Source of the DNA: JAJBWD01 sp041821285
GTDB lineage: Bacteria > Bacillota > Clostridia > Clostridiales > Clostridiaceae
Reading direction: 5' to 3'
DNA length: 5,637 nucleotides
NCBI GenBank assembly: GCA_041821285.1
Contig: JBGUER010000178.1
Span: 1-5,637, forward strand
The notes below the pieces were generated by a model that searched no databases, was not told the DNA's origin, and worked only from the letters and a program-made list of their open reading frames with translations. This document shows, one piece after another, positions 1-5,563 of the stretch (position 1 is its first letter; every line of letters begins with the position of its first letter). The position numbers were made by a program, and so were the translations under genes.

Positions 1-280
1 TTTCAATAAGATTCAACTCAACAAAACTATGAATATCTTCATAATCTCCCTCTATAACTAAAATACCATTTTCTATATCTTGTAAAATTTCATTTAGTCC
101 ATCTAATATTTTATCTCTTTCATCAAAAGTTAAAATGCCTACTTTTGCAAGCATTTTAACATGAGCTATACTTCCATTTATATCTTCACTATATAATCTT
201 TTGTCAAAGCTTAATGAACTATTAAAATCTTCCATTTGTTTATTTTCGGCGCCTTCAAAACGCCCTCCCCATAGCTTCAT
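1..280 (-). CDS. argH: Argininosuccinate lyase, N-terminal part (cut by window edge)
   Basis: This is the first 93 codons of argininosuccinate lyase, which splits argininosuccinate into arginine and fumarate, the last step of arginine synthesis, in the cytoplasm. The translation opens with MKLWGGRF, the near-invariant start of ArgH proteins, and reaches EDIHSFVE at about residues 83-90, matching the family's conserved EDIHSxVE segment. The rest, including the fumarase/lyase signature and catalytic serine loop, lies beyond base 1, so integrity of the gene cannot be judged. The ATG at 280-278 overlaps the argG stop codon (ATGA). The sequence just upstream has only a weak GGA as ribosome binding site, so translation is probably coupled to argG. 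The start is fixed by the conserved N-terminus. Identity is highly secure. Confidence 0.97.
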   Translation of the reverse strand, partial: MKLWGGRFEGAENKQMEDFNSSLSFDKRLYSEDINGSIAHVKMLAKVGILTFDERDKILDGLNEILQDIENGILVIEGDYEDIHSFVELNLIE

Positions 281-1479
281 TCGCAGTCCAACTTCTTCAT
301 AGCTTTTATTTTACATGGAAGAGAAAATAAATTTATAAATCCTTCTGAATCCTTTTGACTGTATAAATCACTTGCACCAAATGAAGCTATACCTTCATCA
401 AATAAAGCATAATCTGAAGATGTTCCAGCATTTATCATATTACCTTTGTAAAGTTTTAATTTAACATTTCCTGTTACATTTTCCTGAGTTGTATCTACAA
501 ATGCTTGTATAGATTTTCTAAGTGTTGTGAAATAAAGTCCATCATAAATTAATTGTGCATATTTTTGAGCAACTAATATTTTGTATTGAAAAGTATCCTT
601 ATCTATAGTCAATCTTTCTAATTCTTCATGAGCATAAAATAATATTGTTCCACCTGGTGTTTCATAGATCCCACGAGATTTCATTCCAACTAATCTATCT
701 TCTACCATATCAGCTATACCGATACCATTTTCTCCACCAAGTTTATTTAGTGCAGTAACCATTTCAAGTGGTGTTAACTCTTTTCCATTTAATTTTTTAG
801 CTTCGCCTTTTTCAAAATATATATCTATATATGTTGGTTTATCAGGAGCCTTTTCTGGAGGAGTTACCATAAGATATAAATCATCCTTTGGTGCATTACT
901 CGGATTTTCTAAATCTCCACCTTCATGACTTGTATGCCAAATATTTTTATCTCTTGAATATATTTTTGCTTTTGTAACTGGAATATCAATTCCACGAGCT
1001 TCTGCGTAATCAATAGCATCCTCTCTTGATTTTATATCCCATGTTCTCCATGGAGCTATTATTTTTATAGTAGGGTCAAAACATGCTATTCCAACTTCAA
1101 ATCTAACTTGATCATTTCCTTTTCCAGTACATCCATGACATATATATTTTGCTCCCTCTTTGTGAGCTATTTCAACTAATCTTTTACTCATTGAAGGTCT
1201 TGCTAGAGATGTTCCCATAAAATACTTATTTTCATAAAGTCCACCAACTTTAATTGCTGGATATAAATAGTTTTCTGCTAAATCATCTGCCATATTCTCT
1301 ATATAGATTTTAGAAGCACCTGTTTTTAATGCCTTTTCTCGTACTTCCTTCATATCATCATCTTGTCCTACATTTATGCATGCTGCTATAACTTCAAAAT
1401 CGTAATTTTCCATTAAATATGGAATAATAATCGATGTATCTAATCCACCTGAATATGCTAATATAACTTTTTCTTTCAT
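277..1479 (-). CDS. argG: Argininosuccinate synthase
   Basis: The 400-residue protein ligates citrulline and aspartate, using ATP and releasing AMP and PPi, to form argininosuccinate. It acts in the cytoplasm as the penultimate step of arginine synthesis. The N-terminal ATP-pyrophosphatase loop AYSGGLDTS is at residues 8-16, GTSLARP (a family segment) at 89-95, and the second family signature GCTGKGNDQVRFE at 116-128. Length is normal for bacterial ArgG (about 400), so the gene looks complete. A G-rich ribosome binding site AAGGGGTGG (1485-1493) stands 5 nt before the ATG. The start lies only 17 nt after the stop of the ABC ATPase gene, with no room for a terminator and no evident promoter. 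It is therefore most likely cotranscribed with the importer upstream and coupled to argH downstream through a 4-nt overlap. Confidence 0.98.
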   Translation of the reverse strand: MKEKVILAYSGGLDTSIIIPYLMENYDFEVIAACINVGQDDDMKEVREKALKTGASKIYIENMADDLAENYLYPAIKVGGLYENKYFMGTSLARPSMSKRLVEIAHKEGAKYICHGCTGKGNDQVRFEVGIACFDPTIKIIAPWRTWDIKSREDAIDYAEARGIDIPVTKAKIYSRDKNIWHTSHEGGDLENPSNAPKDDLYLMVTPPEKAPDKPTYIDIYFEKGEAKKLNGKELTPLEMVTALNKLGGENGIGIADMVEDRLVGMKSRGIYETPGGTILFYAHEELERLTIDKDTFQYKILVAQKYAQLIYDGLYFTTLRKSIQAFVDTTQENVTGNVKLKLYKGNMINAGTSSDYALFDEGIASFGASDLYSQKDSEGFINLFSLPCKIKAMKKLDCE

Positions 1480-1496
1480 TTATACCACCCCTTAAA

Positions 1497-2231
1497 TTAA
1501 CTTAATACTTTATTTAAAAATAATTTTGTTCTTTCCATTTTAGGATTTTCAAATATAACACTAGGTGGACCTTCTTCAGCTATTTTACCACCATCCATAA
1601 ATATAACTTTATCAGCAACATCTTTTGCAAAACTCATTTCATGAGTTACAACTACCATAGTCATTCCTTCTTTTGCTAAAGATTTCATAACAGTTAATAC
1701 TTCTCCTACAAGTTCTGGGTCAAGAGCCGATGTAGGCTCATCAAATAGCATAATGTCTGGTTCCATAGCTAGTGCTCTAGCTATAGCTACCCTTTGTTTT
1801 TGTCCCCCTGATAATTTTGAAGGATAAACTGAGGCTTTATCTGAAAGTCCTACTTTATCTATTAATTTTAAAGCTCTTTCTTTTACAATAGCTTTATCTT
1901 CCTTTTTAACAGTTATTGGAGCTGCCATAACATTTTCCAAAACGGTCATATGAGGAAATAAATTAAAACCTTGAAAAACCATCCCCATCTTAGTAGTTAT
2001 ATTTCTTATTGCCTTTTTATTTTTCACATCTAACAATTCATCTTCTATATATATTTCACCATCATTTATGGTTTCTAAATTATTTAAACATCTTAAAAAG
2101 GTACTTTTCCCAGAGCCCGATGGTCCGATTATTGCTAAGACCTCTCCTTTTTCTACATTTACATTTATATTTTCAAAAACAGTTAAGTCATGAAATCTCT
2201 TTGTTATTCCCTTAGCTTCTATCATATACAT
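1497..2231 (-). CDS. Polar amino acid ABC transporter, ATP-binding protein (GlnQ/HisP type)
   Basis: The 244-residue protein is the cytoplasmic ATPase that powers the amino acid importer encoded by the two genes before it. In order it shows Walker A GPSGSGKST (36-44), Q-loop glutamine 87 within the typical VFQGFNLFPHMTV segment, signature LSGGQ (140-144), Walker B IMLFDE (160-165) with catalytic E165, D-loop SALD (168-171) and switch H197. All catalytic motifs are intact, and length matches GlnQ/HisP/ArtP proteins (about 240). An in-frame ATG at 2297 would add 22 residues, but these lie inside the permease gene and have no family counterpart. The ATG at 2231-2229 sits 8 nt after AGGGGGG and is preferred; a second ATG two codons later is too far from that site. 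It lies 13 nt after the permease stop and 17 nt before argG. The family assignment is firm; the substrate is not shown by this subunit. Confidence 0.95.
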   Translation of the reverse strand: MYMIEAKGITKRFHDLTVFENINVNVEKGEVLAIIGPSGSGKSTFLRCLNNLETINDGEIYIEDELLDVKNKKAIRNITTKMGMVFQGFNLFPHMTVLENVMAAPITVKKEDKAIVKERALKLIDKVGLSDKASVYPSKLSGGQKQRVAIARALAMEPDIMLFDEPTSALDPELVGEVLTVMKSLAKEGMTMVVVTHEMSFAKDVADKVIFMDGGKIAEEGPPSVIFENPKMERTKLFLNKVLS

Positions 2232-2239
2232 AAGATCAT

Positions 2240-2246
2240 CCCCCCT
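2240..2246 (-). promoter_or_regulatory. Ribosome binding site that fixes the ATPase start
   Basis: AGGGGGG on the minus strand lies 8 nt before the ATG at 2231-2229. It overlaps the TAG stop codon of the permease gene (2245-2247), so a ribosome ending there is already on the next initiation site. This rules against the longer reading that begins at 2297. Confidence 0.8.
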
Positions 2247-2898
2247 AATATTTTGCTGCCATCTTTTCAAATTTCCCAAACATTGTAGTGAATACACTAG
2301 TCAATATTAAATAAACAATGGCCGCCCCAATATATGGCTCTGCACTCCAAGAAGCTGCATACATAACTTGTGCTGTCCTCATTATCTCAACCATAGCTAT
2401 AGTCGAAACTAAAGAAGTATCTTTCAATAAAGTAATAAATTCATTACTAAAAGCAGGCAATATCATCTTAAATGTCTGAGGTAATATTACTTTCCGCATA
2501 GTTTGAAGATAAGTAAATCCTAAAGCTTTAGAAGCTTCAAACTGACCCTTATCTACTGCTAATATTCCTCCCCTTATTATCTCTGCCATATAAGCACCTG
2601 AATTTAAACTTAATGCTATTAATGCACCTTGAGTTGGTGTCAAAATTATAGAATTATTTGATAATGACGGAACACCAAAATATATAAATATAATTTGAAG
2701 TAAAAGTGGTGTACCTCTAAATAACCATGTATATAAATATCCAATAAAATATAATATTTTATTATTTTGAATCTTAATTAACGCTATAAATATTCCAATA
2801 AGTGTACCAAATCCTACTGATATAATAGTAAGTTCTAGTGTTTTTATACTACCTTTTAAAAGTAGAGGAAATATTTTTATTAAATAATTTAAATCCAT
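2245..2898 (-). CDS. Polar amino acid ABC transporter, permease (HisM/GlnP family)
   Basis: The 217-residue integral membrane protein forms the channel of the importer, probably as a homodimer because only one permease gene is present. Hydrophobic stretches lie at about residues 21-41, 48-76, 84-104, 143-165 and 187-208, fitting the five-helix plan of this family. FRGTPLLLQ (60-68) is a conserved family segment. The EAA loop that docks on the ATPase is at about 120-141, with E121, A122, G127 and the closing ILPQ. Length is normal (about 215-220). A strong ribosome binding site AAGGAGG (2906-2912) is 7 nt before the ATG. The gene lies downstream of a terminator-like hairpin that separates it from the binding-protein gene, and its stop codon overlaps the ATPase ribosome binding site. 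The family is certain; the substrate is inferred from neighbours only. Confidence 0.95.
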   Translation of the reverse strand: MDLNYLIKIFPLLLKGSIKTLELTIISVGFGTLIGIFIALIKIQNNKILYFIGYLYTWLFRGTPLLLQIIFIYFGVPSLSNNSIILTPTQGALIALSLNSGAYMAEIIRGGILAVDKGQFEASKALGFTYLQTMRKVILPQTFKMILPAFSNEFITLLKDTSLVSTIAMVEIMRTAQVMYAASWSAEPYIGAAIVYLILTSVFTTMFGKFEKMAAKY

Positions 2899-2914
2899 AT
2901 CAAATCCTCCTTAT

Positions 2915-2956
2915 AAAAAATTTTATATACCCTTGGTTTTCCCAAGGGTATATAAA
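2915..2956 (-). terminator. Intercistronic terminator-like hairpin (probable partial terminator)
   Basis: On the minus strand a perfect 15-bp inverted repeat (2942-2956 paired with 2922-2936) encloses a 5-nt loop (2937-2941). The core arm is ACCCTTGG. After one further A comes a run of six T (2920-2915). The hairpin begins directly after the stop codon of the binding-protein gene and ends just before the permease ribosome binding site. No promoter is evident between it and the permease. It therefore probably lets only part of the transcripts through, and may also protect the 3' end of the binding-protein message. The structure is plain in the sequence; its efficiency is inference. Confidence 0.8.
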
Positions 2957-3748
2957 TTATTTTGCGTAATAGTCTTTTCCAAACCATTTAACAGATAAAG
3001 TGGACATTGTACCATCTTCTAAAAGTTCATCTAAAGCAGTTTGTACAGCCTCTTGAAGTTCTGGGTCGTTTTTATTAAATCCTACTCCTACAGGCTCTTC
3101 TGTTAATTCTTCATCTAAAACTGTATATTGATCACTTAATTCAGTTAGATAATATGATGCTACAAATACATCTACAACAACTGCATCTACTCTTCCTATA
3201 TTTAAATCATTAAACGCATCTGTTATTGTATTATAAGACTTAACTTCCTTAGTTCCTTCAACTGTATTTGCTGCTTTTTCACCAGTTGATCCTAATTGAC
3301 AAGCTAAAATTTTACTATTTAAATCAGATACTGTTTTAATATCTGAACCAGCTTTAACTACAACTATTTGTCCACCATTTAAATAAGAATCTGAAAAATT
3401 TATTGTTTTTTTTCTTTTATCTGTAATACTTAAACATGAAATAACAATATCAAATTTAGAAGCTTTTAAAGATTCAGATATTCCATTAAAATCAGTACTA
3501 ATAAAATCAGCTTCAACTCCAAGCTTACTTGCAATTTCATTCCCAAGGTCTATATCAAAACCCATTAATTCATTGCTATCTTCATCATGATATTCCATTG
3601 GAGGATACGTATCTTCTAATCCTATTGTGATTTTACCTGCATCTTTTACTCTATCTAATGAATTCACGCTTTCATCACTTTTCCCACAACCAACTAATCC
3701 TACCGCTAGTATTGACACCGTTATTAATATTGCTAATATTTTTTTCAT
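2957..3748 (-). CDS. Polar amino acid ABC transporter, substrate-binding lipoprotein (family 3)
   Basis: The 263-residue protein is the extracellular receptor of the importer, anchored by lipid to the outer face of the membrane. A signal peptide (residues 1-20) ends in the lipobox LVGC with C21 as the lipidated residue. The mature part is a family 3 solute-binding protein with signature GFDIDL (63-68). By comparison with the lysine/arginine/ornithine-binding protein (alignment from memory), R112 in SITDKRK should hold the ligand carboxylate, D193 the alpha-amino group, and S104, S107, T155 and Y48 line the site. E45 falls where that protein has an acidic residue near the ligand side chain, while C105 replaces a serine. 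These residues show an alpha-amino acid ligand. Arginine or citrulline is suggested by the argGH linkage, not by the protein. An AGGGGG ribosome binding site (3756-3761) lies 7 nt before the ATG. First gene of the operon. Confidence 0.94.
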   Translation of the reverse strand: MKKILAILITVSILAVGLVGCGKSDESVNSLDRVKDAGKITIGLEDTYPPMEYHDEDSNELMGFDIDLGNEIASKLGVEADFISTDFNGISESLKASKFDIVISCLSITDKRKKTINFSDSYLNGGQIVVVKAGSDIKTVSDLNSKILACQLGSTGEKAANTVEGTKEVKSYNTITDAFNDLNIGRVDAVVVDVFVASYYLTELSDQYTVLDEELTEEPVGVGFNKNDPELQEAVQTALDELLEDGTMSTLSVKWFGKDYYAK

Positions 3749-3755
3749 TTAATTA

Positions 3756-3761
3756 CCCCCT
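3756..3761 (-). promoter_or_regulatory. Ribosome binding site of the binding-protein gene
   Basis: AGGGGG on the minus strand, 7 nt before the ATG at 3748-3746. Its all-G core resembles those of the ATPase and argG genes in the same operon, rather than the AGGAG form of the permease and beta-lactamase-fold genes. Confidence 0.75.
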
Positions 3762-3783
3762 GAATTTTTATCTCTTTTCTACT

Positions 3784-3821
3784 TGTTTATTATTATACAT
3801 AAAAATTAATATTTATGCAAT
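3784..3821 (-). promoter_or_regulatory. Two tandem ARG-box-like operators (putative ArgR/AhrC sites)
   Basis: Two 18-bp sites lie head to tail on the minus strand, 2 bp apart. Box 1 is ATTGCATAAATATTAATT (3821 to 3804) and box 2 is TATGTATAATAATAAACA (3801 to 3784). Against the general ARG-box consensus WNTGNATWWWWATNCANW each matches every position except the C of the right half-site (A in both), that is 7 of 8 fixed bases. Paired boxes about 2-3 bp apart are the usual arrangement for hexameric ArgR/AhrC. Box 1 covers the -35 element and box 2 the -10 element, so binding would block RNA polymerase. Caution: the region is very AT-rich, which makes such matches easier by chance. The same bases can also be read as one imperfect palindrome with arms TGCATAAA and TTTATGTA (3819-3796). 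Confidence 0.55.
3792..3820 (-). promoter_or_regulatory. Sigma-A promoter of the importer-argGH operon
   Basis: The -35 element TTGCAT (3820 to 3815) and a perfect -10 element TATAAT (3797 to 3792) are separated by 17 bp on the minus strand. Transcription should start near 3785, giving a leader of about 36 nt before the binding-protein ATG. That is too short for a T-box or other large riboswitch, so control at this promoter by a DNA-binding repressor is more likely. Confidence 0.8.
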
Positions 3822-3831
3822 ACTTTTTATA

Positions 3832-3861
3832 AAAAAAATTGAGTTTTATCTCAATTTTTTT
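3832..3861 (-). terminator. Intrinsic terminator of the acyltransferase gene
   Basis: A 12-bp inverted repeat (3850-3861 with 3832-3843, core TTGAG/CTCAA) has a 6-nt loop (3844-3849). Read on the minus strand it starts 5 nt past the acyltransferase stop codon and runs out through eight T (3838-3831). A-rich and T-rich flanks make it formally bidirectional, but no plus-strand gene ends here. It separates the acyltransferase transcript from the arginine promoter, whose -35 begins 11 nt further on. Confidence 0.85.
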
Positions 3862-3866
3862 ATTTT

Positions 3867-4589
3867 TTATTTATTTTTGTATATTATTTCTTTTACTATC
3901 TCTGCTATATTATTTTTATCTTCCTTATTAAGATTATCCATATATATAGGTTCCATTATTTTAACTTTTACATTTACAGAAGATTTAAGCATCCATCCAT
4001 GATTGCTCTCCATGATTTTATAGCTACCATCTATACTTAAAGGTAATATTGGAACATTTGATTTCATTGCTAATTTTAAGCTTCCTTTTTTAAACTCACC
4101 CATTTTATCTCCACGACTTCTTGTCCCCTCTGGAAATATAGACATTGATTTGCCATTTTTTAATTTATCTACACCTTCATTAATAGATTTAACAGCTTTT
4201 CTAATATCAGATCTATCCATAAATATACATTCTATTTGTTTCATCCAATAACTTATAAATGGTATGCTCTCCATTTCTTTTTTTGCAACAAAACCTAGCG
4301 TTTTATTTAAAGAACTCATTACTATTGGAATATCAAAATCACTTTGGTGATTTGACACTAATAAAAAGGTTTCATCGGGTATATTTTCCATTCCTTGCAT
4401 TTCAATGTTAATTTTCAATAATTTTATTAAAAAATTAGACCATTTAAGAACATTTTTATTTAAATATTCATTTGCCTGTTCTATTTGTCCCTGCTTTCTT
4501 AATCTCTCTAATTTTAACCGTTTAAAATTTGCACCTATCATATAAAATATTATGATTGTATAATTATATATCGATTTTAACGCTAACAT
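3867..4589 (-). CDS. plsC: 1-acyl-sn-glycerol-3-phosphate acyltransferase family protein (PlsC-like)
   Basis: The 240-residue membrane-associated protein most likely transfers an acyl chain to lysophosphatidic acid to form phosphatidic acid, the second acylation step of phospholipid synthesis. Block I is NHQSDFD (80-86), giving the catalytic H81-X4-D86 pair. Block II is FMDRSDIRKA (123-132), block III FPEGTRSR (152-159), which binds the phosphate of the acceptor, and block IV VPILPLS (179-185). A hydrophobic segment at about residues 7-20 is a probable membrane anchor. Length is normal for PlsC (about 200-250). The ATG follows an AGAGG ribosome binding site (4598-4602) by 8 nt. The gene has its own promoter and terminator and is divergent from the lipoprotein gene. 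Related LPLAT-family enzymes use other acceptors, so the family is certain and the PlsC role probable. Confidence 0.9.
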   Translation of the reverse strand: MLALKSIYNYTIIIFYMIGANFKRLKLERLRKQGQIEQANEYLNKNVLKWSNFLIKLLKINIEMQGMENIPDETFLLVSNHQSDFDIPIVMSSLNKTLGFVAKKEMESIPFISYWMKQIECIFMDRSDIRKAVKSINEGVDKLKNGKSMSIFPEGTRSRGDKMGEFKKGSLKLAMKSNVPILPLSIDGSYKIMESNHGWMLKSSVNVKVKIMEPIYMDNLNKEDKNNIAEIVKEIIYKNK

Positions 4590-4622
4590 CTAATCATCCT
4601 CTCCCGTAAAATATCTATTATC

Positions 4623-4651
4623 ATTATACATTTCTAGCTAATTTGTTTCAA
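4623..4651 (-). promoter_or_regulatory. Sigma-A promoter of the acyltransferase gene
   Basis: TTGAAA (4651 to 4646) and TATAAT (4628 to 4623) are separated by exactly 17 bp on the minus strand. The predicted start near 4616 leaves a leader of about 27 nt. I see no clear FapR or FabT fatty-acid-regulator operator around it. Confidence 0.8.
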
Positions 4652-4717
4652 GATATATATTTATAATGTAAAATCCAATAAATTTCAAAGTTTAAAAATA
4701 TATATATTGTCTAAACT

Positions 4718-4723
4718 TATAAT
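4718..4723 (+). promoter_or_regulatory. Possible -10 element for the beta-lactamase-fold lipoprotein gene
   Basis: A TATAAT lies 19 nt before the plus-strand ATG at 4743. No recognisable -35 sits 16-18 bp upstream: that stretch is AAAATA-like, and the only TTG nearby (4707) is too close. The promoter may be weak, activator-dependent or read by another sigma factor. In such AT-rich DNA a chance TATAAT is also possible. The whole divergent intergenic region is only 153 bp (4590-4742). Confidence 0.35.
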
Positions 4724-4742
4724 AATAAATTAAGGAGCTTAT

Positions 4743-5558
4743 ATGAAAAAAAAATATTTAATATTAATAATTTTATGCATAATATTAACAAGTTGCAATA
4801 AATCAAATAACAATTTATATGTCCATTTTATTGATGTAGGAGAGGGTGACTGTATTTTAGTTTCATTAAATGGAAAAAATATGTTAATTGATACCGGTCC
4901 CCTTGAAAGCTACAATAAAACAATATCCTATTTAAAAAAACAGGATATATCCAATATAAACTATTTAATTTTAACTCATCCTCATGATGATCATATAGGA
5001 AATGCGAGTTTAATAATAAACAAACTTAATATAAATAAAATATATGCTCCATATATAACAGTAGACTCTGATGCTTTCACAAGTCTTACAAGTTCAGCAA
5101 AAAAAAATAATATACATATTACCAAGTGTAAAAGCTATAAAAAAATCTCCTTTGGTAAAAAGGCATATATTGAAATTTTATCTCCAGGAAAAGATTTATA
5201 TGATAATATAAATAATTACTCAATAGTTATAAAACTTACTTATAATAAAACATCTTTTCTTTTAATGGGTGATGCTGAAGAAGAAATAGAAAATGATATT
5301 ATAAATTCAGGCTACAATATTCAATCTAATGTAATAAAACTAGGTCATCACGGCAGCAATACTTCTTCTACAGAAAATTTTTTGAATCTAGTTGACCCAG
5401 ATATATGTATTATTTGTTGTGGTGAAAATAATACATATAATCATCCATCAGATGATGTAATAAGTAGAATAAAAAAAACAAACTCCATTATCTATAGAAC
5501 TGATGTAAATGGTGACATCGTCCTAGTTTCTAATGGAGTAAATATTAAAAAACAATAA
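4743..5558 (+). CDS. Lipoprotein with ComEC/Rec2-type metallo-beta-lactamase-fold domain
   Basis: The 271-residue protein is a predicted metal-dependent hydrolase displayed on the outside of the cell membrane. A signal peptide (1-17) ends in the lipobox LTSC, with C18 lipidated. The mature part matches the hydrolase domain found at the C-terminus of the DNA-uptake channel ComEC, here standing alone. It has FIDVGEGDCIL (29-39), LIDTG (48-52), the metal motif HPHDDH (79-84; H79, H81, D83, H84), NNYSIVIKL (157-165), LLMGDAE (173-179) with bridging D177, KLGHHGSNTSS (199-209), NHPS (233-236) and YRTDVNGDI (251-259). All expected metal ligands are present, so it should be active. The substrate is unknown: nucleic acid is suggested by ComEC homology, but related stand-alone proteins are mostly uncharacterised. 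The ribosome binding site AAGGAG (4732-4737) is 5 nt before the ATG. Runs of A and frequent ATA codons make it look more AT-rich than argG. Confidence 0.88.
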   Translation: MKKKYLILIILCIILTSCNKSNNNLYVHFIDVGEGDCILVSLNGKNMLIDTGPLESYNKTISYLKKQDISNINYLILTHPHDDHIGNASLIINKLNINKIYAPYITVDSDAFTSLTSSAKKNNIHITKCKSYKKISFGKKAYIEILSPGKDLYDNINNYSIVIKLTYNKTSFLLMGDAEEEIENDIINSGYNIQSNVIKLGHHGSNTSSTENFLNLVDPDICIICCGENNTYNHPSDDVISRIKKTNSIIYRTDVNGDIVLVSNGVNIKKQ

Positions 5559-5563
5559 AAAAA
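5557..5563 (-). terminator. T tract directly after the tRNA 3' end (possible termination signal)
   Basis: On the minus strand seven T follow the CCA of the tRNA immediately, and six more T lie at 5552-5547, inside the last codons of the convergent lipoprotein gene. There is no separate hairpin between tRNA and T run; only the tRNA's own acceptor and T-arm helices precede it. It may end transcription or simply mark a processing site. Confidence 0.3.

Noticed and set aside
2009..2215. Plus-strand open frame of 68 codons
   Set aside because: It lies wholly antisense to the well-supported ATPase gene, has no ribosome binding site or recognisable domain, and its composition is that expected from the complement of the coding strand.
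2232..2297. Longer ATPase reading starting at 2297 with 22 extra N-terminal residues
   Set aside because: The extra residues lie within the permease gene, resemble no GlnQ-type N-terminus, and the ATG at 2231 has an ideal ribosome binding site while the one at 2297 has none.
3749..3785. Riboswitch or T-box leader before the binding-protein gene
   Set aside because: The predicted leader is only about 36 nt and contains just the ribosome binding site; a T-box or lysine-type riboswitch needs far more sequence and a terminator hairpin after the promoter.
3658..4002. Plus-strand open frame of 114 codons
   Set aside because: It runs antisense through the binding-protein start, the arginine promoter and the acyltransferase end; its hydrophobic look comes from T-rich complement sequence, and no initiation signal is seen.
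4611..4742. FapR or FabT fatty-acid-regulator operator near the acyltransferase promoter
   Set aside because: Stretches such as ACTTTGAAATTT hint at FabT-like half-sites, but no palindrome matching either regulator's consensus is present, and AT-rich sequence gives such matches easily.
4701..4742. Full sigma-A promoter for the lipoprotein gene
   Set aside because: TATAAT at 4718-4723 has no -35 at an acceptable distance; it was kept only as a low-confidence -10 element.
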